DNA of 64,000 nt from Macquaria australasica (GCA_005408345.1 SEMN01000170.1:186001-250000), one strand, 5' to 3'. Shown: positions 1-13,931, counted from the first letter of the stretch. A program made the numbers and translations. Notes: a model not told the origin generated them from the sequence alone.

Positions 1-710
1 TTTGTATGTTTTCCATTGTCAAACGTTCATCACCTGTGGGGATGGTTATAGAATAAGGCTGCCTTAAAGATAACATTCCAGTGTCCAATATCCTGTTTAA
101 GTGTGCGCATGAAATTACCATACAAACACCATTGTGCCTCATGGCTGAGTGAGCTAAGAAGCTTTGTGAGGGACTGAGAAGCCAAATCAATATTAGCATT
201 CCTCTGTCAGCAGCTCTGTCCATGTATGATGATGTCAGTCCTCCCAGTGTCAGGTTGTGAAGGGAAATGCATTTTCACAGTCAGAACAAGCACTCCGACT
301 TTACAGCCTGCGCTTAAAGGTGTGAAATGGTTTACCGAATTCTGATGACTGGCTTGTTTGTCAATAAATGTATAAAAGGCTTAAAATGTCTCTCAATTGT
401 TCTTGATTCTCATGGTGACAATTGCAACAATGACTGACAATGAGCTGTTGTAGATATTCTCTGACCTTTCTGAGTCAGCATGTACTTTCCATGGGCACCT
501 GTCAAAAAACAGAGCTTGTTCAAAAGCATGGAAATAATGTGCACAGTGGTGCCCAAGGGCAACACAGAATGACTGCAATTAGACCACCTCTTTAAATGAA
601 ACTATGCCCTAATCAGTAAATTAAACCTACTCACACACTGTAGAGTATGCACACATTCAAGCGCATGCTTCATACCAAAGCTTTCAATGACATCTTTTTT
701 TCTGCTCTAG
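1..710. other. Non-coding, presumed intron upstream of first visible exon
   Basis: I see no exon here. The preceding adamts20 exon, which should encode the prodomain just before the residues IGTF, is not present, so this is most likely the 3' part of an intron. The last bases carry a normal pyrimidine-rich acceptor ending TCTGCTCTAG at 710. Confidence 0.6.
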
Positions 711-879
711 ATTGGAACTTTTACAACACAACATGGCGAATACTTCTTGGAGCCTCTTTTAAATGCTGCGGAGGAGGAATATGACGAAGAGCACAACAAA
801 CCTCATCTTGTCTATCGACATGAAAGGAATAAGAACATCTCGAATACTGTCAACAACACAGAGCCCTGTGCTGCCTCAG
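711..879 (+). CDS. adamts20: adamts20 exon A: prodomain with cysteine switch
   Basis: 169 nt, acceptor AG at 709-710, donor GT at 880-881. It reads from IGTF through HGEYFLEP and HNKPHLVYR to EPCAAS. The motifs GEYFLEP and HNKPHLxYR match the ADAMTS20 prodomain as I remember it. The single Cys in EPCAAS is the likely cysteine-switch residue that keeps the zymogen latent. NIS and NNT are potential N-glycosylation sites. It ends with one base of a split codon, completed by the AG that opens the next exon. The ATG at 763 is out of frame with the gene and is not a start. Confidence 0.92.
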
Positions 880-3072
880 GTAACAGACTATAGACTGCCT
901 AACTATACTGCCTGTAACCACTGTCTGTCTGACTTTTGCCCACAAACACTTACCTTCTGATGACCTGCATTCACTTTCGGAGCCATGGAAATAAACACTG
1001 CCCTAAAATGTAAATTATACTCAGTCACGATCTTTGGCTTGCAGGATACCCAAAAGATTTCAGCCCTGATTAAGGGATGTTACTGAAAACTCCTCAGCTT
1101 AATTAAGCAAAACGTGCTCTACCATTGCCTGGTGTTTTCACTCATGTTCTGCTGGAGCATTCAATCCCAGGTCTGTGGCAAGAGCTCAGAGGGAAGGAAT
1201 AATTACTTTTTAGTTTGCAGTTGCGATGAAAAGGACTTGAGAGGTTTTCCGCTTGGGAGGCTGCTTGAAAGTTCCCCCAATTTCATTTGAATTTTTATGG
1301 TTGAGGCCTTTGGGTGGTGGAGAGGCCCTCAAGAGAAAGCGGGGTAAGCGAGTGGAGTTCACCACGATGGAAGGCCTTAGAGTCGTCCTCGCAGGGAGCT
1401 CCGTGGGCGGCCTTTGTTGTGTGATGCAATAAATCTTTTATGTGCCGACTACTTGATTTGCTTGTTGTCTGAACCCGGCCATTGTCGCCTGGTGGTGGCC
1501 ATTGTGTGTGCCGGCGGTTTAAAGAACTTGGACTGACCTGATGGGCCAGGCCAATACCTCCTTAATATGCTTTGCCCTTTCACTCTCTCAGTCTGTGTGT
1601 GGTAAATTGAGGCTGAGAAATTTGGAGGGTCTCTTAGCCCCCACTCTGAGACACTTTTAAATATACTCTCCCTTAAGAACTGGGAGGGTGAAAGCTTAGT
1701 GAATGACCCCTGACTTCTGATGTCCCAGGGTCATCCATTGTCATCATTCAGTTATCGTTTATGTCGTAACCAGTTATCCTTTAAGATCTACTTAACTCTA
1801 AATGAGATACATCCTGACTTTTCATCTCATAACCTCTACAACCTCTAACTATGAACCGATATACTCCTTGTAGAAGCTATATTCAGTGTACAGCAGGAGA
1901 CAGTAGGGAGGAGGATGCGTTTATAGACGAGACACCTGTAGGGCTTCATCAAAGGGCAGCAGGTAAACAATGAGCAGCAGGATTAAAAGAACCAGTGACG
2001 CTGGGTTAGGACTGTGAGGTGTCCTAGGCTGCGGCTCCTCAGCTTTATCAGATAGGCCCCTCTCCAGATGCGATGATAAATGGGCTCTTTGAAGGCCGTA
2101 CTGAGCCAAGACTAACAGGCCTGTCCTGTCTTTTTATGGGAAAAAGTGCAGCACACGCTGCTACTAGCAGGTTAGATATAAACATTAGCTTGGCGCGTGC
2201 TGTTCTGCTCGCAAAACACTCGTAGTGGCTGCTCCTGGTCTTGGATATAGACATTTGCCTCTTGGCTTTGGACTTTTTTATGTGCTCTTTGAGAAAACAA
2301 ACATCCAGTTCTGTGTACCATGGTCTTGTCCCTAAAGCTCTTCTCTTTACTTCGCTCTACACCATGTCTGTACAGTATGTCTGTCTTTCTTGTGCCCATG
2401 TTCCTCATCAGACGAAATCCGTGTCTAAATATGGGGCTGCTAACCACAGCCTAATTGCTGGGAGAGAAAAGAAGTGTTGAGAAGGAGCATCAAGTAGAAT
2501 CCTTGTTAGTTGGGGAGATAAGACCTACAGTCTCTACAACAAACAAACATTATAACCTTCCTAAAGGTACAATTTATTGTGGGGCTGTTGTATTGGACTG
2601 TATTTGATTTAGCTGTACCTAATAAACTGGTAACTCAGGGGTTAACAGAAGAGATGCTTTTGTCTACAACAGGTTATTTAATTTTATTTCAGTTTAGTTC
2701 ATTTCTGTCTTCAGTATAACCTAACCCTTTCTGATTTATCTAATCACATAAATGATAGACTGGAGAACCTTTCGTGTTAGCAGGGGGGGTGGATTTCTTT
2801 CCCAGTGTCTCCCCTTTTTGAAGAGCTATAAAAGCACTCTTTCTCAGGTCAGTCATTTTATGGCCCTCTTTCTTGTCTTAAATTTGTTTGAGTGCTGAGG
2901 GGTTTGGCAGGTTTGGGACTTGACTTTGAAAAGGTTTGAAGCTTTAGAGGCCTTGTAGGTCTGAAACATGCCAACTATCTCGAACACATGCATTGGTGGA
3001 ATGGCCAACAATGCCTCCAATCTGCTAGCCAGACAGCCTCTTACCGCTGTAAAGACATTGTTTTGCAAGACC

Positions 3073-3150
3073 AAGAGAAAGGCGAATGAAGAAGAATAAT
3101 CACCACAGTGAGTAATGTGGTGATTATTCTTCTTCATCCGCCTTTCTCTT
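3073..3150. repeat. Near-perfect inverted repeat / foldback hairpin
   Basis: Arm 3073-3107 (35 nt) pairs with arm 3116-3150 with one mismatch, separated by the 8-nt loop 3108-3115. Pairing stops at 3072/3151. A transcript through it would form a long, almost perfect stem. It could be a hairpin RNA precursor, a recent inverted duplication or a cloning/assembly artefact. Sequence alone cannot decide. Confidence 0.9.
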
Positions 3151-6100
3151 TGCTGTGCCTTAAAAGAAAACATCTTTTTGAAAATGACAAAGATGAAACA
3201 AGCTGCGTTTTATCAAGCAGACCTCCAGGAAACAAAATGTGTATCAGCAGAAAGATACCTCTGGTGAGATAAGCTTTTCCCTCAGATGTGAAGTCTCAGT
3301 TCTGTGTTAGTGCGCTACAGAGTGCCAGAACAACAACTGGGACTTCTGTATCTATTGAGGCAATAAGAGTTTCCAAAGTTTGTACAGTCCCTGCACACCT
3401 CTGCAATAATGTGTTGAAAGGAGAGGAAGGCTATGTTTCCACATGAATTTAACAAAGATGAACTTTTGTTTTTAACTTTGCGCTTGTCATCTCTGACACG
3501 TACTTTTTTGTACATGTGCCATCACTACCTATGAAGTGTCAGAAATAGAAGTGCAAAGATAAGGGCTTTTAAAGTGTTACCTTGATGGAAAATGATGTTT
3601 TGTTATTTCAGAAGTCATGACATGACTTTATACCTGTCTTCAGCTGCTTTTCTTCACTGTGTGTGTTCATGCGCTGTTGATAAAGCACCAAGGCATCATT
3701 CTATGTGCTGTTGGATGGATGTGACTTAAAAATGTGTTTTAAATGCATTTTAGGTTCCAAAGAGGGACTAGTAAAAACCACATCAGACGAACACAGCAAA
3801 TCCGAAATGTAACAGTGAATGAAAGAATCTGAAGAACATGACCATGAAATGTTGTTATACTTACTGACATTGCTAGCATCAGTCTTGTGTCTGTGTCAGC
3901 CAACCTGGGTGGCTTCCCTGCTGTTTAGAATACCTCTAAAGTAGGTAGCTGTTGAGTGGGTGATTAATGTTTTAAAGTCACAGAATGCCTTGTTGTGCCT
4001 GGTTCTGGCTTTTAAAAGCATCTGGGGAAGAAGCTTACTGGGCTCAAATCACAACACTGCTCCAACCTTTAATGACACATTCTACGGGGTATCTGTCTCT
4101 GAGCTTGCATGTGAATCCCTGCGTCGTCCTTCGATAGAGATAGCCACAAGGATGAGGGTGGCTACAGATAGGGGCGGATTGTTCTCTCCTTCTCTTCCCT
4201 TTGCTCTCTAAAATCCATGTGAAGACAAGCAAGAGACGGAGGGAAGGGGAGCTGTGCAGTATCTCTTTCTCACAGTCGTTGGCCGCATGTCTAAAGCTGT
4301 GGGGTGCCATATTTTGTCTGAATTAGAAACAGTGAATTGAATACGGACAGCTTGACAGCAAACATTACCAGCTGTAAACCCAAACACCAATGTTCCAGTG
4401 TTGGCTCCCAAGCGTTTCACCTGATTTCTTGATGGCTAACTGAGGGCAGCTGGGACAGTGAAGTGACTGGCTTTGATGTGGCAATACTTGGCACACATGG
4501 CATCTGTGCCCCCTGACCCTCAACACAATCATTGTATAGGATTCCCCCCTTGGTGCCCACTGTGTATACATGGTAGTTCAAATGCTAGCATCAGGTTTTT
4601 GGTCAATGGGTTCATTTACATGGAAAAATGCTCTCCCCCGCCTGGGGTTTGAACTAGCCGACTTGAATCGCTGCCCGCTCTCCCTTTGCGCTTTCATGTA
4701 TGTGAATGGAAGCACTTGTTGATTGTGACCTCACTTCCCCCTTTGTTTGGAGTCACTCACTGGACGGGTGGATGTGACCTTGAGTTTTTCCCCTCCTAGA
4801 GGTGCGTGGTTACTGGGCTTGCTGGCTTGTTTGCTGGGCCTCAGTTGGTACTATGCATGCATTAAGCTCTTTGTTTTCCTCTCAACTCTGGCTCTTGACA
4901 GGGGTCAGGAAAGGTGGCCAGCCAGGGTGTGATAGATGGGCGCTCATCACTCAGACAACCTCTCTCACCTTTAGGGTCTGGCTTTAGATGGTGTGGAGCT
5001 TCTGAATGTCAGGTGGCTCCAAAGGGCTTAGGCTTGCTCTTTGCCCTCATGCCCCCTGGACAGAGTGAACCTCCCCCATGACAGGAAGTATCTATTGTTT
5101 CTAGGTTGTTTTTGGCCTTTTGTGTGCATACATAGATGCGGTTTGCTTCTGTTTTGTATCCATCAGGAGTGCATGTCATCTCACTGGCCTGTCAGTGGAC
5201 GAAGTGTCCCGCTGAGTATTGGGAATTGCTGAGCAAGCAATGTAGAGGAATGGAGAAAAGAGCTTCTTTCTTCATGTGTTTGAGCAGTTGTGGCCTACGC
5301 TGCATGTGCCTGTCAGTTTTGCTCCAGAGCTTGCCAGAGACCCCAGCCTTTTCCCAAGCTCCCACTGCCTGCCTTTCTTCTTTTACACCTGCTTCTCTAA
5401 AGTAGCTTTCTCACCCACTGCCTTGGTATTGCATAGAAAAAGAATCAGAATTTCTTTTGATTGTCCTTTTGAATGGATATAGCATTTTCTTTTTTGGAAC
5501 GCCAAGATGATAATGTTAGTCTTAATTGTCAAATGAGTTGACAAATGTGTTTTGCCATGGACTGACTGCAGGTCTTGAGCCAACACGTATATTAGTTGTC
5601 CCTTCAGGCATGATGCTTTGTCACTGCATGACAGATATGGTACATTGCATTCACTGTCATCTGATTTGAAGATAACAGATACTCTGGACAGGGCCGAACA
5701 GGGCTGGGCAGCCACAGACAGTCTATAACTTTAATAGCTGCCATGTGTCTGCCTGCCCTGAGGCCTCAGCCCTATTGAACCCAACGTGTTGTGTTGTCCC
5801 GGGAGTTCCCGTGACAGATTCCAGCTGGGGCTATTTTCTGCCACTGTCTACTGTCTGGGCATTGGGGGGGCAGTGGGGGCTGATTCGAATGGTTAGAGCA
5901 ACTTGAGTGACAGTGACTGACTGCATGGTGGCATGTGTGACAGTCAGAGGTGAGAGGGGGTGACAGGTGAGCGACAGTTTCCCACTGAGGTGTACTGGGA
6001 AGAGGCAGTGCTGAGAGCTGGCCAGTGAAACATCAGTGTCATCGCCTGCGGCTCTGGCTGTTTATCATCTGAGAGGCCAGACGTCACTCCAAACTGCAGA

Positions 6101-9100
6101 CATGCTTTGTTTATGTCAAGGCAAAACTATTTGTTTCAGGGTCTTAAATAGGTTTTTGGTTTGTTTGAAAATATGGGAGATGTAATGTCTTCATCCATAC
6201 TGACTGTGTTGGAGGAGCATTACTCCTACTAACTTATCAATCTCCACAGTTTTATTTAAACAGTTGTTTGTACTGAACTATAATCACAATTGGCTTTCTT
6301 TTTTTGCAAACTGCATTCACAATTGTGGTATTCGTGAGTTCTTCATGTATGGATTCTGGTTTACTTGTATTTCAACTTATTTTTGTAGTTTTGTCCATCC
6401 TTTCCATGATATACTCACCAAAGTAATTTCTAAGATCTGGTAGCTGTTTCCAGAAGTCAGAGAGTACAATGTTATTATTACCGATATTAATGATGGCCAA
6501 AACTAAGAAAGTAGGATCCAAGCTGTAATAAACTGGAATTACCCTTTAAAGGCCCCTCTTAATGTTCTCGTTAAATGCCACAGTCAGATGCTATGTTAAT
6601 TGGTTTTCATAAGCCTCTCACCTGAACTGAACACTGTAAACCATAACCTCTTTTTTCAAAGTAGGTTCTTTATCTAATAGAGATACAGAACTTGCTATAT
6701 TAAAGACTAGAAATGAGAACTTTTTTGTCAAAATAGTCTAAAATCACGTTGGCAGTCAAGTACTCACAGTAAGTGTCCTTTTAAATGTAATTCCATTAGT
6801 TATCTTTCGGCCCTCCTTGGCTAGAAAATAACGACTCAAAGAGCGAATGTGATAACTTTACACTCTTAATGTGAGGAAATTAACTCAGTAATTAGCTTAT
6901 TAACTAATGATATAAATTCCAGAGAATGCGGAGTAAAGCTGGTATTCTGCAAAAAAGGCTGCTGCCATCAGCCAATCAAAACATTCCCATTATCCCTATT
7001 ATTAAAACAACAAATTAAAAGAATTGTGCAGTCTTTGAGGAGGTTGGTGGAAGTATGCACTCTCTGACTGCTTTCAAGTTTGAATTCATCCATCAATCAT
7101 TTAATCTACGGTATGTTAGGATGAATTTCTTTAAATCTGATAGTAAGAAACTCTTAGTTTGATTCTGACAAAACAAAACACTCCAGGCCCCTGCCCATCA
7201 TTAGGGCTCCAGGTCCATAAGTAGTGTTTTGTCTCCTCAGAGGAGGTCTGCTACTCCAAACACATTCTTCAGCTGACCACCATGCTGTCTTTAGCATGCC
7301 TTTGAACTGAAAATAACAATTGAACTCTGAGAACACTGTAAGTGTTCAAAGTGCACTGTCTTCCAATGAGGTCAAAAGCCATGCCACTTCACTTTTAAAA
7401 GCCTTCTTCAGCAGCAACCATTAGCTGCCTTTGCTTTTCTCTGTCTAGCCACAGAATTGCACTTAATTGTGCCTCTGTCTGCAGGAGTTTCAAGATTTTT
7501 TTCCCCTCTTGAGTTGTACTGTTGAGGGTCTGACCTCGTATAGAACCAAGGCACTACCTATACTCACTGTAAGGTATACTGTTTAAGGTATGTCTGTTTA
7601 ATTGGCTCCCGGGGAATAGGGCTCTTTAACTCTCAGCGGGCCATTGTAAAAGAATGTTAATTAGTTCAACAATGAAATGTGTGTTCCCCATTGTTGGGCT
7701 CTTGGCATTGATACTTTTGACAGAGAACTGAAGGAGAGTCAAAGAGCAACTCTTTGATGTAGACTGAAATCTCATTGAGATCCTTTTGGACAGGCTGGAT
7801 GTACATGAATGGGCTCAATCAGAAATATACAAGTCGCCTATACATATACAGGCATATACAAGCATCAGAATGCTTCCATACTTTAATGTTTATGAGTGAA
7901 TATAAACAAATGCTTAAGTGTAAACATATATATGCATTCAAACCCAACTGAAATCTTGAAATATGTTGAGTCATAATGTGTGTGGGGTACTTGATGTGCA
8001 ATCAAACATGTTATTGAGTGAATAGATAAACATTGTTCATAATATCTGTTGTGTTTGATTATGTTTTGGCACAATGATAAAAAGATTTTTGCAAGTTTAC
8101 AAGTCAAGTAGGCGTTAGAGCAGAAAAGTGAGTGGGGTGTGGGTCTGTTTCAGCTATGTGCATACTGGAGCCAAACAAATTACAACATTTACAAATGCAT
8201 ACACTCATGCCGTGCAGGGCTCATTTTATTGTTCCCTGTTATGAAGAACCGCTGGAGCTCGGTTTTATAGGCTCATGGTCATGACATTTTTACTAGTGTA
8301 AAAAGAAATTGAATCTATGCAATCAACATTTAAAATCCAGAGATGTAGATGTGTAGGTGATGCTGATTTGATGCTCAATGCCCGGAGGGTGATGTTGTGT
8401 CTCTGTGCGTCCGGCAAGTCAGGGCAGTCACCCCTGTCTTCTCATGGTGTAAGTAGCAGCTCACTACCTAGTGAGAGGGGGATTTGAACCCAAGGAGATT
8501 TGGGAAAGGTTGTGTGTGGCTAATCTGCACTGATTCAAAGGCTATTATAACCAGACCATATTTTAACCTCCTCCTCCTCTAATTCTCTTTTTTCGTCTCA
8601 CACTCGCTTGCACTGAGACTTAACACTATTTTCTGTAGTTGTAGATACTCTCCTGTGCTTTGATAATCCCTTTGATGTCAGACTGTCTGCAGTGATGAGT
8701 CTGTTTAAGGGGTTTAGTGTAGTGGGTTTGGCTTTGGAGAGATTTTTCCTGGAAAATACAAAGCTCTGTTCTGGCCCAGTTGCCCGAGCTGTGTGTGCGG
8801 GCACAGACGGGCTTGGCGCTGACTTGGATGCTGCCGCTGGCATGGGGCTGGGCCTCACGGCGGCAAGAGCTATGTGCCACTGTGCCAGGGAGTCACGCTC
8901 CACCTCGCGTGCCTGCTGGGGGCATGGCTTGAATAATCTCGGCTGCTCAACGAGTGTTCTTGCCTCTTTTTTTTTTGTTTTTGTTTTTTTCTGACCTAAC
9001 AGTTACACACAATCTCTCTCTGTCTCACTGTCTGGAAAGATTGAGAGTTTAGAAGACAATGGAACTCTTGACTAAAATCGCGTTATCCAAAGTTGAGGAG

Positions 9101-9527
9101 GTTGTTCAGGATGACGGACTCCAAACTATGCTTGGCTCGTAAACACTGACAGTCATGTAATGTTCATTGAATGTCATATCATGTTTAATTTATATGCCAC
9201 TAGATTGTTCATGGTTTAATGTGTACATGTGTTGCAGAAAACATAGCAGAAGGTTGACATAACTTGTAAAAGGTGCATTTTAACTCCTAAACATGTCATG
9301 TCATATCATTTGTCATGTTTGCAAGCACTGGAGCCAAATGCTTTAGAGTTATGATGGTATAAGAAATCTCATATTGTGTGCTTGCATGGTTTACCATTCG
9401 CTCCTGCTACATTTCTGTGGCACTTTGTCTGGTGGCTGCTTTAAATCCATCTTCGCCTAACTGAGAGGTAGCAGAAACTGCTGCATGCAATCTTTCTTAC
9501 ACAGTATCATATGTGGCTATGCATAAA

Positions 9528-9575
9528 AATTTCCCCGCTGTGGGACAATAAAGGCTTATCTTATCTTATCTTATC
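9528..9575 (+). mobile_element. 3' tail of a non-LTR retroposon (LINE/SINE-like)
   Basis: A TTTCCCC...GTGGGACAATAAAGG segment is followed directly by tandem ATCTT units (CTTATCTTATCTTATC). This is the form of 3' tails of certain fish LINEs and their dependent SINEs, from memory. Only the tail can be seen; the upstream body is too degraded to delimit by eye. Confidence 0.6.
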
Positions 9576-11359
9576 AATGCAAATCTGGACAGCACAATGG
9601 CCTGTATGCATATACTTTGTCCTCAGATGGCCTGTTTCAACACAAAAAGGCCATGGAAATCCATCCAATGCTGATAAATTCTGCATCTTGGCGGAAACAT
9701 TTTGACATTCAGATGATGCAATCTTTGATGTGTTCATCATTAACTTGACTGATGATGTTGAAGAGATTTTTCTTGACAAAGATCCATCACTTCAGTATGG
9801 GGTGGTTTTCTGGTCAGTAACAGGAATATATTTAAGCTGTGTGTCCCAAACAGATTACCCTCTTTTTGAGCAATTTGGAGCTTGTCTGCGTGGAGACTGG
9901 AAAACCTGTCCCCCTCTTGTTCCCCTCTGCTAGCTGTGGCTCTTCTCTTTCCATAACTTTGTCCGGCTACAGTCTTAGGAAACATCAGAAAAGCATCAGC
10001 TTCGACCTTAATCTTTGCAGATTTGTCTTTTACTTTCCTCCAATGAAACAAGCTCTTCTTGCTTTCCTCATCTGTGTCTCTACCTCTGTCTCCCTCTTTT
10101 AACTTCACTCTGTCATGGTGAAGGAATCTATCGCTCATCGCCAGCTCAACACATGCAGTTCAGCTGAGAGAATGCCAGTTGAGAATGCACAGTATATGGC
10201 TGACGTCCTGGTTCTTTTTTTTCCTCATCTGAGGCTGTCGTTGAAAGCGTTCACCTCAAGCTTATGAAATTAATCATTTCTTGCATCACATATATTTGAT
10301 TTGTTGCCTTTCAGCATGACTGTCCATATTTTACTTAACTTTTAGGTAATATACTGGCCAGGATCAGCGCGGTGAGATAGTTTAAAGATTTTTATATCCC
10401 TTTGCAGATTGCATACTGAGACCAGTCCCTCTGTGAGTCGGTAAAATGTCATCATGGGATTTTCTCTCTTTGTGTGGCTTACACTCAGGCAGAGGGAGTG
10501 CACATTACCTGACCTGAAAACTCTCAAAGCTCAGCACTAACCCCATGTCTCTCCTGAGCACTCGAATGACACAATAATTTATAGCAGGTTTTTGCCATAG
10601 AAGTCCAGCGTTATGTCATTGGAATTCAGCTAAGCTGAAACCCTTGGCTCTTAACTGTAGATCTACCATAGCTCGCTCATGAAATGCCTTTATAACATAA
10701 AGCACTGGATGATCAGTGTGGAAGAATTTGAGTATGTGATAATCCAATTCTTGCATATGAATTCTTGAATTTTTTCTGAAGACTCAGATGCCACACAGTA
10801 ACTTATTTGTTTAAATACGCACAGAGTGATTGTTGGCCACTGTCATCATTGTCTGTTTTTTCTGTGGATAAAACACACATCTTTATTATTCAAGTATATA
10901 TAGGTGATATTAATTTGATTAATTACCTTACCCCCTAAAAAACCCAAACAAACAAAGCAAAAAGAAAGGAAAAGAAATACCTTTATGAAAAGTGAATCTG
11001 TATACTCTCACTTGCTGTAGGGTGGCAGCCAGTACAGCTGTGTTAAATACAAAGAAAGTTACAATGAATACCAATAGAAGGAAAAACAAGAAATCATATT
11101 AAATGTTCAGTGAAACGAGCAGAAAATAAATATTCAAATTGTCCAAGGGCAGAGGACTATTAGTCTTTAGGTCGATAGTTTTTCTTTTCCTGAGATCAGT
11201 CTCAATGTGTTTAAAAACGGTGTCACTGGAGATCATTGATTGTTCAATGACGGCTTTAGCTCTTGACAACCAGAACAGTTGTCTCTTTGAGTCCGAGAAT
11301 GTCCATACATTTTTCCTCTCCACATCATCACTTGTCATCATTTTTCTCTCTTAAAACAG

Positions 11360-11613
11360 AGGACTCCAAGAGGCCAGTTGCTTTTGAGAGCAGAGGGAGT
11401 ATGGGAGAGGAGCTGGACTCTCTCAGAGCCACGATAGATGATCAACACATTTATGACAACAACTCCACCAGCACACACCCCAGATCCCCACGCAGACGCA
11501 AGCGTTTCCTCTCCTACCCTCGCTACGTTGAGCTTATGGTGACAGCGGATGCCAAAATGGTGCGTCACCATGGGCGCAACTTAGAGCACTACATCCTAAC
11601 AATCATGTCAGTA
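11360..11613 (+). CDS. adamts20: adamts20 exon B: end of prodomain, furin site, start of catalytic domain
   Basis: 254 nt, acceptor TTAAAACAG, donor GTAAGT. It encodes the rest of the prodomain, then the basic furin site RRRKR (codons at 11491-11505), then FLSYPRYVELMVTADAK, the first strand of the reprolysin-fold protease. VTADAK rather than VVADN is ADAMTS20-like. NNST gives a possible N-glycan in the prodomain. Cleavage after the last Arg would release the mature enzyme. The exon closes on a codon boundary in MSV, continued by VAAVYKD in the next exon. Confidence 0.95.
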
Positions 11614-13847
11614 GTAAGTAAAATAATGTTTCTAAAAATTATTATTTTGTCTCAGTGTTTCTTTTATGTTGCTCAGTATTATTGGATGATGTGTCATTCT
11701 TATGCATACAGTTCATCAGTATTTATTTTAAACAGTTGATTCACTCAAATTACAAATAGAAAAAATCCTCAAAAACATGTTTTCTATCTACCTGTACTGG
11801 TATATAGCCATGCAGATAGTTTTGGTTTTACAGTATCTGTCCAGGTTTTGGGATATCCATCTCTGAGATCTCTTTCCCCATGTAAAATCCCTAATCACAG
11901 AAAAATGTATCAATGCATCTTTGTGAAATAGGTGATGCTTGAAGCTTGGTGACATAATGACTATTTGCAGGCTAGTTGGTTAACTGGGGAACTGACTTAA
12001 CTTAACTTGCTGACTGTTAGTTAATTCCCAGTTGGAGAAAGTTCTGCCCGAAGTTCAGCACTGTCACCACCATGACATCACGTTTTTTTAAAAGCTAACC
12101 AAAGTTGAACCTGACGTAAAACAATTGATGGACTTTCGCCACGAAAGTTAAATAAATGTTAAATACAGTGGAAGCGAAAATAATTGTTTTGATTCACACA
12201 GTGGTCCTGTTACTCTAGATAAGTTTTTTTGTAATGTGAACAAAACCTTTAAAATGTGAAACAAATCCCCCAGTCCAGGTCTGCGTGTCTCGAGCCTCAG
12301 ATGTTACTGTTTGACATTTTGCTTGTAAACCCTGATGTGACCCTAGCATGCTGCTGCTTCAACGAAAGTGGGCCAGTTAATTGGTAAAATCCATTGACTG
12401 TCTGTCCTGACTGTTAGAGTAAAAGGGTCGGGGGAGTCTGTATGTCAAAGCAGGATAGGTTATCAATTGTACTGAACTGTGTGTACCTTCTGCTTTCTCT
12501 CACCAGTATGACAGACAAAATGTTCAAAACACTCATTTACTTATAAAGGAGTAATGATTGTCAGTGGGGTGTTATCCTTAAGTAAGGCTGAGAGGGTACA
12601 GTCAATGTTAAATGTGCCAGGCCACTTTTTATTGCCAGGTTTAAAGCATTAGTTCTGTCATGCTTATGTATGCAGACCAGTGGTGCAGACACACTCAAAC
12701 ACACACTTTTTCTTCCTTTCCGCTTTCATAGTCTCTCAGTCACTTTACTGTTGCCACGATTTAACCAAACCAGCCTAAAGATGACAAATTGGTCATGCTG
12801 ATTAAGTGCCTAAGTCAAATTATATATAGTGTATTGACCACTAAAAAGTGTGTTTTACTGTTATTATTGCAGACATTCAGGGCTTTAGCTAGGATTTTAG
12901 AAATACTTAATGTATATACTTAATGAGGCAGATAATTAAACAGCTATTAGCTAAATCTCTTTTCTTCACATGTTTAAAATGTAAGTTTATTTGTACATGG
13001 TCCCTACATTCAATAAAATGTTAATTTAAAGTCCAAATTCCCCCATTTAACCCCAAAGATTCCCAGAACTATTACTGAGAATGTGGCCTGAGTGTCCTTG
13101 GTGGTAGCTACAGACATTTCTTTAGTACCCTCAGAGCTTGCTATTAGCTCACTGGATGTGTGAGATACTGGAGTGATGGTCCAGTGTAGGCTGCAGTCCC
13201 CCTCACTTCTGGTTCTTGCACTAATCATACAGTAACATACAATGGGGCGAAAGCATACAGAACAAGGTCCTGTGTTACAGTTGGACTTAGAGCATGCAAA
13301 GACAGGCCCCCTTTGCCCACTCTGTGTCCAGAGCCACGTTTGCCTCCCCCCAGGCTAAGACAAGCTACATGTTTATAGTGGACTAATGAGTTCCTGTCAG
13401 GAGGGTGCACACAGCCTCAGGAGACTGCTGGCTGACCGTGACAGGGGTGCATGAGAACAGCAAGAAAACTACAGAGGGAGTGTTTTGCTGTTCTCACAGA
13501 GGGGCTGTGAGCTCCAGCTTTGTGGAAGTTTCACATTTGTTGCTGGCTCCAGGTTTTAGTTTATTTCTTCTTTGCTAAGGTCTATGAGGGAATTGTAATT
13601 GGTTTTAATACCCTGTTGATTAAACTTACCCTGAAGGACATTTTTTTGTTTCTTTTGACTTCAATGAACTGTTACTATTTTGATTAAACCCAATGGAGCT
13701 TAACCAGAAAAAAAGCAATAGCTATATTTTCTCATTCCAAGTAGTGAGTTAAGAAGTAGACTAGCTTTTATACTGTCCCTGTCTGTGCTCTGGTTCAGGT
13801 TAGTGGAGGTTTGCATTTTTTGTCTGTGTGTTTTGTCTTTGTTACAG
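11614..13847 (+). other. Intron B
   Basis: No exon or clear repeat recognised. The acceptor is pyrimidine-rich and ends GTTACAG at 13847. Confidence 0.8.
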
Positions 13848-13931
13848 GTAGCAGCAGTGTACAAGGACCCCAGCGTAGGAAACCTCATCAACATCATGAT
13901 TGTCAAGCTAGTCGTCGTCCACAATGAACAG
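13848..13931 (+). CDS. adamts20: adamts20 exon C: metalloprotease domain
   Basis: 84 nt, phase 0-0, donor GTGAGT. It encodes VAAVYKDPSVGNLINI and then a hydrophobic strand ending in HNEQ. The YKDPSxGNLI motif is typical of the ADAMTS9/20 catalytic domain, where it forms a core helix and strand. Confidence 0.95.

Larger units (their letters stand above)
880..11359 (+). other. Intron A (10.5 kb)
   Basis: No exon recognised. It holds a 35-bp-arm foldback (3073-3150) and a retroposon tail ending in tandem ATCTT units (about 9528-9575). The rest is moderately AT-rich sequence with T-rich stretches (for example near 8968-8990). ORFs of 60-130 codons on both strands lack recognisable domains or splice context. 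Confidence 0.8.

Noticed and set aside
19..66. TSR-like reading CQTFITCGDGYRIRL followed by a stop
   Set aside because: The Cys spacing does not fit the C-x-x-(S/T)-C-G core, there is no AG acceptor at the Cys codon, and a TSR upstream of the prodomain would be out of order. Probably chance.
763..960. ATG-initiated 65-codon ORF over the prodomain exon
   Set aside because: It is in a different frame from the conserved prodomain residues. The true frame reads through HGEYFLEP and HNKPHLVYR.
8440..8510. Minus-strand GGTTCAAATCCCCC resembling a tRNA B-box
   Set aside because: No convincing A-box at the right distance and no cloverleaf; not called as tRNA or SINE.
9740..10138. 132-codon minus-strand ORF rich in Lys/Arg/Asp
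   Set aside because: No recognisable domain, no splice or promoter context, and it lies in intron A beside repeat sequence. Treated as chance or retroelement debris.
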